From Bacillota bacterium (GTDB lineage: Bacteria > Bacillota_I > Bacilli_A > Izemoplasmatales > Hujiaoplasmataceae), in the NCBI GenBank assembly GCA_018818595.1, contig JAHIRM010000008.1, positions 62,001-126,000 of the forward strand: a stretch of DNA of 64,000 bases. The letters run 5' to 3'. The number at the start of each line of letters is the position of its first letter. Position 1 is the stretch's first letter. The position numbers were made by a program, and so were the translations under genes. The notes under the pieces were generated by a model, which worked only from the letters and a program-made list of their open reading frames with translations, was not told the DNA's origin and did not search any database. Shown here one piece after another: positions 19,001-27,889 of the stretch.

Positions 19001-21604
19001 TAAAACCGTATAGTACCCAAGAGTATCCATAGCGTTCCAATAGGCTGTATTTGCTTCAATTTCTAAAATAACGCGTTGCATAGCTGCTTCCCAAAAAGCT
19101 GTGGCAGTTGCTTGGTATGAAGGATCTAACATGGCTATTCCCATAAGAACTTCCGCATTAATACTATCTAATTCATCAGAATAAAATTCTATATATCCCG
19201 TATATTCATCAATTCTATCATTGACAGCAGCAAGTTTATCAATAATAGAATTTGTATTTATGTCATCAACTTTTAAAATAATAAAGTTTAGAATGTATTC
19301 TGCAATTGCTTCATTTGAAAAGCCTAAATATATAACTTGATAGAACCAATTTTGGAAATCCGTAAAAGAAGAAATCATTCTTAATTCATTCGCGAAAATC
19401 ATAATAGTTGATAGAAGATAATAGGTTTCTTCTTCGGATTCATATCCAAATACATCCATATACATTAATAGTTGTGCTTCTGCTTCTTCAAGAGTCATCC
19501 ATTCATCAGATAAACGATAAATTAAGTCGATAAAATCTTGGTGTTCATAACCAAATGCTATTGGATCTAAAATCGATTCAAATCCATATTCAAACATCAT
19601 AGCAAACGCTTGAACTCGCGCCAAAAGTTCCTCTAAATTTAGCATATCTTCTGCATCGAGAATTGTAGAAGAATCATATTCTTTAATAATGGCAGAAAGT
19701 TCTAGAATACGGGCAATGTTTTCATCAATAGCATCATTTACATCACTTACAATCAATAAGTCTGGATTAAACATGGTTTGTATATCATAATAAAGCTCTG
19801 TTAAATTGTGTGTAAGTGAATTAATATCTAAACTGCCATCACTTTGTAAGGTATCAATGAGTGTTGCAATTCCAATGATTCGCTCTTCCATCGTAGCATC
19901 TTCTGATTTCATCATTGCAACGACATCAAGAATGATACTTGCTTTTTGCAAAGTAATGGAATCCAAAAATACAATTAAATCATCATAGGTTTCAAAGAAA
20001 ACATCTACGTAATGATCGACAGCTGCATTTAATTTAACAATTAAAGCAGTTTGTTCTAATAAAGTTAAATCTAATGAACCTACATAAATTGCCGCAAACT
20101 CTTTTACTAAAGCTTTCAGATTGTCGGTATCTTCTGTAGTAATAGTAGACTTAATCAAAGTCATTAAATCCGCTATTTGACCTGAATATAGAGCAATCTC
20201 TTCCGCGGTTAAATCTTCAAATGAAAAATCTGTTTCACTTGATAAGATTCCAAGTAATAAATCAAATGATTCTTGACTTACACCTAAAATAACCGAATCT
20301 AAGATGTCATATATTGTTATCATTAATGTTTTAAGTTTTGCTTGTCCTGCAACACTTCCAAAATACGTTTGCATTAAGATCATCATTTGATGTTGCTCTT
20401 GCATGCGCACTAATTCATCTTGGCTTTCTTGCAGTTCAAAACGGATTTGTTGATTTAAATTTCCGAGATTTTCGTAATAAGAATAATAATCGGAATAAAC
20501 AATTTGAGCAATTGGATTTGAATTATAATCAGTTACACCATATAGAAAATCTTGTTTTGGTAAACGATCTCGATACATTACAGTAGCGTATAACTCGTAT
20601 TTTTCTAACACATTATCATAAAGTGTTTTTTCTTCAGGTGATAAAGCACCGTAAAGGGTATCAAAAGAGTCTTGATATAGTTCTTGATAATACGTGTCTA
20701 CATTATAATAAGTATATTGAATCACATCATCCAAATTCCAAATAAGATCTAGATAAGTGCTGATATCAAAAGCAGGATTGTTTTCTGCTTCATCTTGTGC
20801 TTGACTAAAAACTGTATTCAATTGGTATTCGTTTATATAAGCATCATAGTAGCCAATACATTCAACACCATAACCTGTACTATTATTACAGTAATCTGTC
20901 ATTCCACTTCGAATTTGCATCATAGAAAATTCATTTGCCACAATGTCTGCTTGCATTTCAGCAATCAGCGAAGTATAAAAAGTTTCATCAAAATTGTCTG
21001 CTGATTCATTCACAAATTGTAATGCTGCATTGGTCATGACATTTGTAACAAATGTTTTGTCAAAGCCCAATGTTTTAGCATTTTGATATAAAGCTTGGAA
21101 ATCTGTTAAAGTCTCTACTAAATTAAACTCATCCATTAAAGTATCGGATGCAAGTAAAAGATAATAGAGGTCCTGCTCGGAAGTTATTCCAAGGATTGCT
21201 TTATAGAAGGCAATTTTCGCTTCTATTTCTTCAGTCGTTGGTGTAGTGTCTCCCGCTTTAGCAATTATGTAATCAATTAAATCTTGGCGTACAAACAATT
21301 CTCCATCTGTAGTAGTCGTCGTTGTCGTTCCAGAAGAAGTTGTTGTCGTCAAAGTTTGAGTGGTTGTAGTTGTTCCGGTATTAACGGTCGTTGTTGTCGT
21401 TGTCGTCGAAGTTCCGGAAGTTGTAGTAGTGATAGTCGTTGTCGTTGTTCCAGAAGTTTCTGTCGTAATTGTTGTCGTGGTGTCTGTAGTATCAGAGGTT
21501 GCTGCAGTCGTAGTCGTAGTTGTTGTTCCACCAAAAAGGTCACAACCAGCTAACGCAAAAGTAAAAACAAATAACAAAAAAATTGATATAATCTTTCGTT
21601 TCAC
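16052..21604 (-). CDS. Giant lipoprotein of three ~585-residue repeats, unknown function
   Basis: 1850 residues. GTG start at 21604 with AGGAGG eight bases upstream. N-terminus MKRKIISIFLLFVFTFALAGC is a lipoprotein signal with lipid-accepting Cys21, so the protein is anchored outside the membrane. A Thr-rich linker follows (about 27-99). The rest is three homologous units of about 585 residues starting near 105, 687 and 1273. Each opens with a (D/N)(L/F)(I/V)(D/N)xI motif (QDLIDYI, QDFIDLI, TDFVNLI), then an acidic helical stretch ending in a 'LTDFQxL'-like motif (TDFQALY, TDFQNWF, SDFKTLV). Later each has a 'DTLYxxLxPEEQ' segment and 'SLTxxKIQIV' / 'DGSLDxxxIID'. It is acidic, mostly helical by appearance, with few Cys. 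I do not recognise a family; a surface scaffold or adhesin-like role is only a guess. Monocistronic, with a strong terminator. Confidence 0.85.
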   Translation of the reverse strand: MKRKIISIFLLFVFTFALAGCDLFGGTTTTTTTAATSDTTDTTTTITTETSGTTTTTITTTTSGTSTTTTTTTVNTGTTTTTQTLTTTTSSGTTTTTTTDGELFVRQDLIDYIIAKAGDTTPTTEEIEAKIAFYKAILGITSEQDLYYLLLASDTLMDEFNLVETLTDFQALYQNAKTLGFDKTFVTNVMTNAALQFVNESADNFDETFYTSLIAEMQADIVANEFSMMQIRSGMTDYCNNSTGYGVECIGYYDAYINEYQLNTVFSQAQDEAENNPAFDISTYLDLIWNLDDVIQYTYYNVDTYYQELYQDSFDTLYGALSPEEKTLYDNVLEKYELYATVMYRDRLPKQDFLYGVTDYNSNPIAQIVYSDYYSYYENLGNLNQQIRFELQESQDELVRMQEQHQMMILMQTYFGSVAGQAKLKTLMITIYDILDSVILGVSQESFDLLLGILSSETDFSFEDLTAEEIALYSGQIADLMTLIKSTITTEDTDNLKALVKEFAAIYVGSLDLTLLEQTALIVKLNAAVDHYVDVFFETYDDLIVFLDSITLQKASIILDVVAMMKSEDATMEERIIGIATLIDTLQSDGSLDINSLTHNLTELYYDIQTMFNPDLLIVSDVNDAIDENIARILELSAIIKEYDSSTILDAEDMLNLEELLARVQAFAMMFEYGFESILDPIAFGYEHQDFIDLIYRLSDEWMTLEEAEAQLLMYMDVFGYESEEETYYLLSTIMIFANELRMISSFTDFQNWFYQVIYLGFSNEAIAEYILNFIILKVDDINTNSIIDKLAAVNDRIDEYTGYIEFYSDELDSINAEVLMGIAMLDPSYQATATAFWEAAMQRVILEIEANTAYWNAMDTLGYYTVLRLIDARDMVVFYESILDFENAAFSQDAYDTLYNSLEPEEQDLIDDMFSAENALLLYETDTYNPLYLQCESLEYFNVTIMFTEFEYTYFSCYQNMIDYSSFLEGYVAELAQIEADQASLLLLQTYLQDLDNQQLIQDVIVIVIEEVTQLILASDPQTFDVFFGFLMNTTVKVYGLIGEEPETPDIDLSPEAILGYSEDISALLHLIFSTMSLEDIVKVKALLLDAIEIQLTMEGKTGPEIEAFMTVITPEIDKYWVMLTGLIEVMYHTLDGLTEAKIQIVIDNLTIIMDDMSSLPSKVIAGSAIIDALCTDGTFDYETIIDSVLTVYFDVMYEFDYSLTDLEDLQTIYKDQIAAIIALASEIKDYDVENLTELQLQSIFEAQKRVMYLISVVQNPESITDTYVFVYEHTDFVNLIYSMYGDELTPTEVEDEISSLMASFDATEEFTYYRITLIGYLMQGVSKIETLSDFKTLVQSILNSGVSIADLSEYAVNTLVDMFWQNLDKNPVYFDYQSLLDNLAGYVASLDASEIELAQIDSEVDLEISGIINIVAQELAEAVWLQGLDLNELNRAWDNFYYEGSDSDLWSGSIYNELMIYRYGIGETPIDLEAYDLLWSSLSVEQQVLYAPVFDASDDYFAALEIYEGLLEDLVAYALTTSDEVTEFSDYLDAMRIDRYFVQNDVIRLTRNVQFFEIEVAMAQAELGMILIVADYLSNPDNIGLSKEVLVIVFDEFANFIMNADEETLNFFASVFFNFEGNPEEEINALFILTKLQAISDMLDLFYATFTPEEMDTLTLFLDQVMGSYIRNCELDFSDSEEIALILSMNIIIEDYFQNILALVPIFNSFLDSLTLEKIQIVMDQTALLNLLPTEDDNADNLVRLQAISNILVALLGDGSLDTDAIIDTLIGLIYDVEIAIGNDEFTAANRILAFQTALDALMLQANVVYLYDFTSLTVEQLIQVDLFKGCIDSLQELVVYLPIQLPA
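21308..21526 (-). repeat. Thr-codon low-complexity repeat encoding the lipoprotein linker
   Basis: About 73 codons, mostly ACN (threonine) with some Ser/Gly, giving imperfect trinucleotide and hexanucleotide repetition (GTTGTCGTT-type units on plus). Such tracts can change length by slippage. The opposite strand shows artefactual Val-, Cys/Arg- and Leu-rich open frames because of it. Confidence 0.85.
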
Positions 21605-21739
21605 AAAATATCCCTCCTATTAAAATAGTGTTATTCTATTTGTTCCAATTTAAATATATCATGATTTAAAAAAAAAATCTACATGACTTTCGTTATATTT
21701 TAAGCTTTTTGTTATATTATATTATTCTAATAATATACG

Positions 21740-21769
21740 AAAAAAAAAAGAGCCTTTTGAAAAGGGCTC
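21740..21769 (-). terminator. Terminator of the beta-propeller lipoprotein gene
   Basis: Minus-strand stem GAGCC(C)TTTT / AAAAGGCTC (21750-21769) followed by about ten U residues, just past the stop codon. Confidence 0.85.
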
Positions 21770-21783
21770 CTCTAAAGCAATTA

Positions 21784-23706
21784 TTAATCGATTGGAGACA
21801 CTGGAGATGAATAAATATTGCTGAAATAATCTGGATCTAATTCTGTTGATTTTAGTAATTGAAAATCGTTTGCCATATCATACATTTGAATTTTCGAATA
21901 GGAAACAGTATAAATTTTATCTCCTATCATTACGGTGCGATCAATTGAATCAAAATACCAATAATAGTTAACTGATTCTTCTTGATAATGTGATAACTTT
22001 GCAACAAGTTCTAAATCACCTGAGTAAAATGCTTTAAATACGTATACGCTTTGAGAATATTGATAATAGTTTTCATAGTATTCATAGATTGGAATGGCCA
22101 CGTACATGAAATCTGCTCCATCTGGTTCATATGTCACAAAAGCTTTATGATCATATTGAACATCAGTATAACTGTATTCTCCTTCAACTAAATACGTTTC
22201 GAGAGTAACAGGAATATCTTCTAACGTGTTGTATATTGCGACTTTGACTCCAGTAAAGCGAGTCCAATCACCAGAAGTTTCGGCTTGTCTTCCGACTCCT
22301 ATCATTAAGGAATCACTAATTTCATGAAGATAATCTGATACGCCATCTTCATATAATTCTCCAAGAATAAGAGGGTTTTCTGGGTCGCTTAAATCGAGTT
22401 TATAAAGAGGATCGGTTTGAATAAAAGTTACAACGTATGCATAATCTTCACTAAATCTTACTGCATAAATTCTTTCTCCTGGTTTTCCAAGTCCAGATAA
22501 CGTTTGAATTTGAGTCATAGATTCAAGCGAAGTTGCATCCAGTAAGTATAACTCATTTGTAATGCTCCAAGATTCAGGAAAATAACTATAACCTGTTGTT
22601 GCAATTCGAAATACACCATTATATTCATCCATTGAAAATTGGTTTAGTGGCGATCCATTTACTTTACCAATTGCTTGATAGACTAATTCATTTTCAATAA
22701 TTTCAAATCTTAGAATATAAGTATTGTAAGTATAAGTTTGTTCTACTACATCATAAGTGTTGCGATAAATAATCGTATACAGATTATTTAAACTCATATA
22801 GATTTGATAACTACTTCCAAGATATGCTTTTACATTGGCTTCTTCATCGGTATCAACTGATATGGATGCAAGAAGTAAATACCCAAACGATTGATTGTCA
22901 TTTGGCATGTAATAGATATTTTCTGCTGGTAAATTAATTAAATCGCTACTTATAGTAGAATCACGATACTGTGGAACAAAATTATCATCGCTAAATCCGT
23001 AGTTGATTGTATAATTATCCATTACTAAATAAAGATATCCGTCAATCATACGGCTATTTACAAGGTAAGTACTATCGAAATAGACTCTTTTTGTAATGGA
23101 AATGTTTTCCATATCTGAAGTATCAAATACATTTACACTGGTTCCATAGGAGTAATAACTCCAGTAATAGACATCTTCTAATTTTGTTTCATCATAAAGA
23201 TATTCATTTGCTATGATAACAATCTTATCATTATAAAGATACATTCCTGTTAAATATCCGTTTTCAATCGTATAGGAATATACAATTTCTAATGATAAAG
23301 CATCAATAATAAAGAATTTTTGATTTGATAAAACGTAAATATTTATTCCATCGGTTAAGATACGATCTGATTCAGATACCCCTTCTACTTGGTCATTGGT
23401 TTCACTATGACTTATTGGAGTGGTTGACTGTGAAGAATCTTCTGCTCCTGACATGTATACCCCTGTAGTCAAAATTGTATTTTCTGCTAACATGTTTGAA
23501 TTCTGATACAGATAAATATCATCATTCTTATCATAAAAAGAGTTTAAATAGGTTTTTAATTCATCATAACTTTTAAAATTTCCAACCGTTTCTACCGTTG
23601 GAAGTTCAGATGTTTCTCTTGAGTCTTGACATGCATATAACCCTAAAGATAAGATAAGGGTCAGAAGTATTACTAAGTATCTTTTTAATTGAATTATTTT
23701 TTTCAT
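21784..23706 (-). CDS. Beta-propeller domain lipoprotein
   Basis: 640 residues from ATG 23706, chosen because AGGAGGAATATA directly precedes it (a longer frame to 23724 has no site). Lipoprotein signal with lipobox LYAC and Cys26. The region QVEGVSESDRILTDGINIYVLSNQKFFIIDA (in short blocks around residues 105-135) is the hallmark of the Beta_propel family (secreted proteins with a C-terminal beta-propeller). Later blades show IYAVRFSEDYAYVVTF and DPLYKLDLSDPENPLILGE. Function is unknown; an extracellular binding or scaffold role is inferred. The family often carries a metal- or calcium-rich look, but I cannot identify a catalytic site. Separate transcription unit between pepF and the giant lipoprotein gene. 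Confidence 0.85.
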   Translation of the reverse strand: MKKIIQLKRYLVILLTLILSLGLYACQDSRETSELPTVETVGNFKSYDELKTYLNSFYDKNDDIYLYQNSNMLAENTILTTGVYMSGAEDSSQSTTPISHSETNDQVEGVSESDRILTDGINIYVLSNQKFFIIDALSLEIVYSYTIENGYLTGMYLYNDKIVIIANEYLYDETKLEDVYYWSYYSYGTSVNVFDTSDMENISITKRVYFDSTYLVNSRMIDGYLYLVMDNYTINYGFSDDNFVPQYRDSTISSDLINLPAENIYYMPNDNQSFGYLLLASISVDTDEEANVKAYLGSSYQIYMSLNNLYTIIYRNTYDVVEQTYTYNTYILRFEIIENELVYQAIGKVNGSPLNQFSMDEYNGVFRIATTGYSYFPESWSITNELYLLDATSLESMTQIQTLSGLGKPGERIYAVRFSEDYAYVVTFIQTDPLYKLDLSDPENPLILGELYEDGVSDYLHEISDSLMIGVGRQAETSGDWTRFTGVKVAIYNTLEDIPVTLETYLVEGEYSYTDVQYDHKAFVTYEPDGADFMYVAIPIYEYYENYYQYSQSVYVFKAFYSGDLELVAKLSHYQEESVNYYWYFDSIDRTVMIGDKIYTVSYSKIQMYDMANDFQLLKSTELDPDYFSNIYSSPVSPID

Positions 23707-23767
23707 TATATTCCTCCTACTCATTCACTAATATAAACAAATGAAACTTACGTTTTGTTGGAGAAAA

Positions 23768-23792
23768 GAAAAAAAGAGTAAGAATCTACTCT
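23768..23792 (-). terminator. Terminator of the thiI-GNAT-pepF operon
   Basis: Minus-strand stem AGAGTA / TACTCT (23775-23780 with 23787-23792), 6-base loop, seven U residues. It overlaps the pepF stop region. Confidence 0.75.
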
Positions 23793-25543
23793 GTTAATTC
23801 TAAAAACATATCGATATCTTTCTTTAGTAGTTCTAAAGAGGCAACCCAGAAAGATTTCTTCGTAATATCAATGCCTGCAATCATAGCGGCATCTTCTACC
23901 ATATTTTTTCCGGTTGCTGATAGTAACAAATCATACATTTTCACAAAAGAGGATTTATCTTCAAGATATTTTGCATATAACCCTTTTGCAAACAACAATC
24001 CAAAAGCATATGGGAAATTATAGTAACTTAAGCTTCCTCTATAATAATGTGATTTGCAAAGCCACATGTAAGGATGTAATAGATTTTCATCTAAGCCATC
24101 TCCATACGTTTTCTTTTGCGCAGATAACATCATTTCTTTTAATTCGTTTTCATCAAAAACAGTTGTTTTACGTCCTTCAAGTACTGCTCTTTCAAATAAG
24201 AAGCGAGACATAATATCTACTGTAACTTGAGTGTAATCTTGAATAGATGATTCTAATAAATAGATTTTTTCTTCAACAGAAGTGGCATCATTTAATGCCG
24301 CTTTATTGACGATTGTCTCACAGAATGTCGACGCTGTCTCAGCAACTGGCATTGTGTATTCTGCATTTAAAACCGATTCAGTAAAAATTGCTTCACCATG
24401 ATAGGCATGCCCTAGTTCATGAGATAAGGTAATGATATCTCCGAATACTCCAGTGAAATTGGTTAAAACACGGCTTTCCTTAATCACATGAATATTGGCA
24501 CAGAATGCGCCACCTTCTTTTCCGCTTTTTGGAGAGTAGTCTACCCATCCTTCTGTAAAGGCTTTATTTGCCATTTCATATAACCGATTATTAAATGTTT
24601 TAAAGTTTTTTAAGACATAGGCATTGGCTTCTGGTATGGTATAACTTTTAGATAAATTTCCAATTGGTGCGAAAAGTTCGTAAAAAGGAAGTCCTGAAGT
24701 ATAACCAAGTAATTTTGCTTTTCTTTTTAAATATTTTCGGAAAACTGGTAAATATTCTTCAATGGAGGAAATCAATACATCCAATGTCGATTGTTTCATT
24801 CTGCTTTGATCTAAGGCTTGTTCTAAAGCGCTCGAATATCCTCTTAGTTCAGAAAGAGTATTTACTTCACCCTTAATTGAATTTAAAGAAAAGGCGATTG
24901 GCTTTTCAATAGCTTTATAAGCTTTTAATTCTGCTTCATAAGCCGCTTTTCTCACTTTTGGGTCTTTATCAAAGGCTAAATTTCTCACTTCAGATAAGGT
25001 GATTTCTTTTCCCTCATAGTCTACTGTCAAAGTGGATGTCAACAAAGATTGAAGTCTTCCCCAAGACGTAGATCCTGTTTGGGTTAATTTAGCGATTAAG
25101 GCTTCTGTTTTTTCGTCTAACATATGACTTGCTTGTAATATGATTTCATGTAAGTGAAATTCATGTTCTTTTAGAAACGGTATTTTTTGAATAGATAAAT
25201 CAATATCAGGATAATTCTTTAACCATTTTTTGTAAAGTGTCTCAACGATGGTCAATTCTGTAAATTTCATTTGCAAAGATGTTAAGTATTTAATTGCTTT
25301 TTGGTTCGTCGAATCTGTTGATTGTTTTAAAAAAGCAAAATGAAATAGCTTTGTTGCTAGGTCAGCAATTTCAATCTCTTTTTCAAGGTAATGGACAAGT
25401 TTTGCTTCTTTGTCATCATAATTTGCGAAAAGTGGTTCTTGACTTTTAAATTTCTCAATCAAAAGATCTGCTTTTGCATAGTCTTTTTGAAAAACTTCAT
25501 CCTCAAAACTAAGATATAATTTGTCTAAATTCCATGTGTTCAT
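23786..25543 (-). CDS. pepF: M3-family oligoendopeptidase F
   Basis: 585 residues, the usual size of PepF. This cytoplasmic zinc metallopeptidase cleaves short peptides. The zinc motif is HELGHAYHGE (HExxH near residue 375-380), and the downstream Glu ligand sits in AETASTFCETIV. The all-helical M3 architecture is apparent. ATG 25543 overlaps the stop of the GNAT gene by ATGA and has AAAGGAGA upstream. Third gene of thiI-GNAT-pepF. Confidence 0.93.
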   Translation of the reverse strand: MNTWNLDKLYLSFEDEVFQKDYAKADLLIEKFKSQEPLFANYDDKEAKLVHYLEKEIEIADLATKLFHFAFLKQSTDSTNQKAIKYLTSLQMKFTELTIVETLYKKWLKNYPDIDLSIQKIPFLKEHEFHLHEIILQASHMLDEKTEALIAKLTQTGSTSWGRLQSLLTSTLTVDYEGKEITLSEVRNLAFDKDPKVRKAAYEAELKAYKAIEKPIAFSLNSIKGEVNTLSELRGYSSALEQALDQSRMKQSTLDVLISSIEEYLPVFRKYLKRKAKLLGYTSGLPFYELFAPIGNLSKSYTIPEANAYVLKNFKTFNNRLYEMANKAFTEGWVDYSPKSGKEGGAFCANIHVIKESRVLTNFTGVFGDIITLSHELGHAYHGEAIFTESVLNAEYTMPVAETASTFCETIVNKAALNDATSVEEKIYLLESSIQDYTQVTVDIMSRFLFERAVLEGRKTTVFDENELKEMMLSAQKKTYGDGLDENLLHPYMWLCKSHYYRGSLSYYNFPYAFGLLFAKGLYAKYLEDKSSFVKMYDLLLSATGKNMVEDAAMIAGIDITKKSFWVASLELLKKDIDMFLELTE

Positions 25544-26079
25544 TGTCTCTCTCCTTTATTAAAATAATTTTCTTTTGTTAATACATATACTTTTGAAGTT
25601 TTGATTCCATAAGATTTTGTATCATGTTCAATTTCTTTTTCATAAATAAATCCACACTTTTCAATGACTCTTTGAGATTTAAAATTTTTGATATAATGCA
25701 TCACTTTAACTTTTGAAACTTGTTGTTCTGTAAATGCAAATTCTAAAGCGCTTCTGCAAGCCTCAGTCATAAATCCTCTTCCTTCATAATTTGTTGATAA
25801 AACGTATCCTAGTTCTGTGACTTCATCTCCGGATAAATCAATGCGCTTATGAAGTCCAACTGAGCCAATGACTTTATTGTTTTCTTTTAACACAATGGCC
25901 CAAGTATCATCATCTTTCATAAATCTCGATATAATCATTTGTGATTCTTCGATATTTTCGTGAGGTTTCCATCCTGCATTTGGTCCTACCGTAATCATTT
26001 GAGCATATTCGAATAAATCTTTTGCATCTTCAACTTTCCACTCTCTTAAATACAATCTTTGACTTTCTAGTGCTTTCAT
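25540..26079 (-). CDS. RimJ/RimL-type GNAT acetyltransferase
   Basis: 179 residues. The N-terminus RLYLREWKVEDAKDLFEYAQ is typical of the RimL/Acetyltransf_3 group. Central features are WAIVLKENNKVIGSVGLH, the acetyl-CoA loop LSTNYEGRGFMTEACRSALEFAF and VIEKCGFIYEKE. Relatives acetylate ribosomal protein N-termini or small molecules; the substrate here is unknown. It overlaps thiI at its start and pepF at its end, each by ATGA, so translation is probably coupled. Confidence 0.88.
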   Translation of the reverse strand: MKALESQRLYLREWKVEDAKDLFEYAQMITVGPNAGWKPHENIEESQMIISRFMKDDDTWAIVLKENNKVIGSVGLHKRIDLSGDEVTELGYVLSTNYEGRGFMTEACRSALEFAFTEQQVSKVKVMHYIKNFKSQRVIEKCGFIYEKEIEHDTKSYGIKTSKVYVLTKENYFNKGERQ

Positions 26080-27302
26080 TCTAAGGCCTCAGCCACTGTA
26101 AATCCTTTTTGAATAATATCAAAATGATTGAATGCTTCAACCGTGAGTGTTTTTGTTTGAAGAAGGGCTGTTTCAATTAATTGCTCAAAATCAATGTTTC
26201 TCTCATAATTTTTCGCTATATAGGATTGTGGTCTAATAACCGGTTTTTTAGGAATATATACCGAACAACAATCTGAAAAAGGTCTATCTGATATATCTTG
26301 AGTATGAATTTTTCTTGCAAGGCTCATAATATCTATTTTATCATAAGTAGAAAGAGGTCGAATGATTAAAGATGAAGTCACTTCACTGATGCAAGTTAAA
26401 CTTTCTAGTGTTTGTGAAGCAACCTGACCGATCGAATCTCCGGTAAGAATGGCTAAACACTTTGTTTTTTCTTGAAGTTTAGCTGAAATACGATACATCA
26501 TTCTTCTCATGATGGTGATAACATAAGCTTCTGGGACTTTTTTAATAATCTCTTCATGAATTATTCGAAAAGGAATTAAGTGAAGTTGAATTCGATTATT
26601 AGGAGCGTATCTTGCAAGTATTTCTGTTAAATCAATTACTTTTTGAACCGATTCAAGCGGGGTGAGTGGTGTTGACTCAAAATGAATGCATTCAATTTCC
26701 ATACCTTTTTTCATACCAAGGTATCCTGAAACGGGAGAATCAATTCCTCCGCTTAGCATAAGCAATGCTTTCCCTCCGAGTGGAACGGGAAAACCACCTA
26801 TTCCTCTTATCTGTCCTATGTATAGATAAGCTCCTTCTAAACGAACTTCTATATTTAATAAGATAGTAGGGTGGTGAACATCCACACTTAAATAAGGTGC
26901 TTGTCGTAATACTTTCCCTGCTACAGAAGAAGATATTTCCATAGAAGTCTGTAAAAAATCTTTGTTTGCTCTTTTGGTATCAATTTTAAAAGTGGTTGGT
27001 GTTTTGCCTGAAAACTCATCAATCATTTTTAAAGCAGATTTTGTAATATCATCTAAATTTGCTTCGCATTTTGTAACCAAACTATAGGAATAAAGGCCTG
27101 TAACGTAATCTAGTTTCTTCACAACTTCTTGGTAATTAAGACCATTTAAAATAATATAAACTCTGTCGTGATTAAAATCATATGTCACATTTAAACCCAC
27201 TAGTTTATCTGTGATCAATTTGTTCACGGCACTAATAAAATATTTTTTATTTTTTCCTTTAATCGTTAAATCTCCATAACGCACTAAAATTCGATCATAC
27301 AT
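26076..27302 (-). CDS. thiI: tRNA 4-thiouridine synthase ThiI
   Basis: 408 residues from ATG 27302, which has a GAGG site eight bases upstream and starts the usual MYDRILVRYGDLTIKGKNK; a longer frame to 27329 lacks a site. Domains: NFLD-like/THUMP RNA-binding part (about 1-165), then the PP-loop ATPase with LLMLSGGIDSPVSGYL (about 180-195). There is no rhodanese domain, as in most Firmicutes, so sulfur transfer would rely on a cysteine desulfurase; SufS is the only one in this window. A TAAAAT with upstream TGG at 27330-27338 is a possible extended -10, divergent from the fRMsr promoter. Confidence 0.94.
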   Translation of the reverse strand: MYDRILVRYGDLTIKGKNKKYFISAVNKLITDKLVGLNVTYDFNHDRVYIILNGLNYQEVVKKLDYVTGLYSYSLVTKCEANLDDITKSALKMIDEFSGKTPTTFKIDTKRANKDFLQTSMEISSSVAGKVLRQAPYLSVDVHHPTILLNIEVRLEGAYLYIGQIRGIGGFPVPLGGKALLMLSGGIDSPVSGYLGMKKGMEIECIHFESTPLTPLESVQKVIDLTEILARYAPNNRIQLHLIPFRIIHEEIIKKVPEAYVITIMRRMMYRISAKLQEKTKCLAILTGDSIGQVASQTLESLTCISEVTSSLIIRPLSTYDKIDIMSLARKIHTQDISDRPFSDCCSVYIPKKPVIRPQSYIAKNYERNIDFEQLIETALLQTKTLTVEAFNHFDIIQKGFTVAEALE

Positions 27303-27344
27303 AACAAAACCTCGCTTTATTCTATTCATATTTTACCATAAAAC

Positions 27345-27373
27345 TTGTGAATTTCACGAATTTATTATATAAT
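27345..27373 (+). promoter_or_regulatory. Promoter of the fRMsr gene
   Basis: Plus strand -35 TTGTGA (27345-27350), 17 bp spacer, -10 TATAAT (27368-27373). The predicted start is about 9 bp before the ATG. A small palindrome GTGAATTTCAC (27347-27357) overlaps the -35 and may be an operator. Confidence 0.7.
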
Positions 27374-27388
27374 TTTCCTGGTGATAAT

Positions 27389-27871
27389 ATGTTTATACAT
27401 TCAGAAAACGAAGAATTAAGAACTAAAATCAATAATTCATTTCTTGAAACGCTTAAAGGGTATCTTGATTCAAAATTACCGGTTGTAACTAATCTTGCAA
27501 ACATGTCTGCAATTATTTTTGCATCTTTTCAAGAGATTAATTGGGCTGGCTTTTATTTATTCAACGGACAAAATCTTTATCTTGGACCTTTTCAAGGTCT
27601 TCCAGCTTGCGTTGAAATCGCTATCGGAAGTGGGGTTTGTGGCACTTCAGCTTTAAAAAGAGAAACGATTGTTGTAAAGGACACTCATGCCTTTACAGGA
27701 CATATCGCATGTGACAGTAATTCCTTGTCTGAAATTGTTATTCCAATTATTAAGAATAACGCCCTAATTGGGGTCTTAGATATCGATAGTCCTGTCATCA
27801 ATCGCTTTGATGAAATTGACAAATTTACCTTTGAGAAAGCGGTAAATCTTTTGGTTGACATTTTAGTGTGA
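27389..27871 (+). CDS. GAF-domain free methionine-(R)-sulfoxide reductase
   Basis: 160 residues from ATG 27389, immediately after GGTGATAAT. A TTG-started frame from 27347 is excluded because it would begin inside the promoter. This single GAF domain reduces free Met-R-sulfoxide. The three family cysteines are present at 74, 84 and 108 (PACVEI, GSGVCGTSA, HIACDS) with the same 10 and 24 residue spacing as E. coli Cys84/94/118. Other signatures are INWAGFYLF and the C-terminal GVLDIDSP. Its own promoter is divergent from thiI. The rpsD promoter overlaps its 3' end, so some readthrough into rpsD is possible. Confidence 0.93.
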   Translation: MFIHSENEELRTKINNSFLETLKGYLDSKLPVVTNLANMSAIIFASFQEINWAGFYLFNGQNLYLGPFQGLPACVEIAIGSGVCGTSALKRETIVVKDTHAFTGHIACDSNSLSEIVIPIIKNNALIGVLDIDSPVINRFDEIDKFTFEKAVNLLVDILV

Positions 27872-27883
27872 TTGGGTTATAAT
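27855..27883 (+). promoter_or_regulatory. rpsD: Consensus promoter of rpsD
   Basis: Perfect -35 TTGACA (27855-27860), 17 bp spacer, perfect -10 TATAAT (27878-27883), overlapping the end of the fRMsr gene. It is the best promoter in the window, as expected for a ribosomal protein gene. Confidence 0.85.
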
Positions 27884-27889
27884 ACTACC

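Noticed and set aside
21284-21623. Cys/Arg-, Val- and Leu-rich open frames around the Thr-rich linker
   Set aside because: They are other-frame or antisense readings of the ACN repeat in the giant lipoprotein gene, with no ribosome sites.
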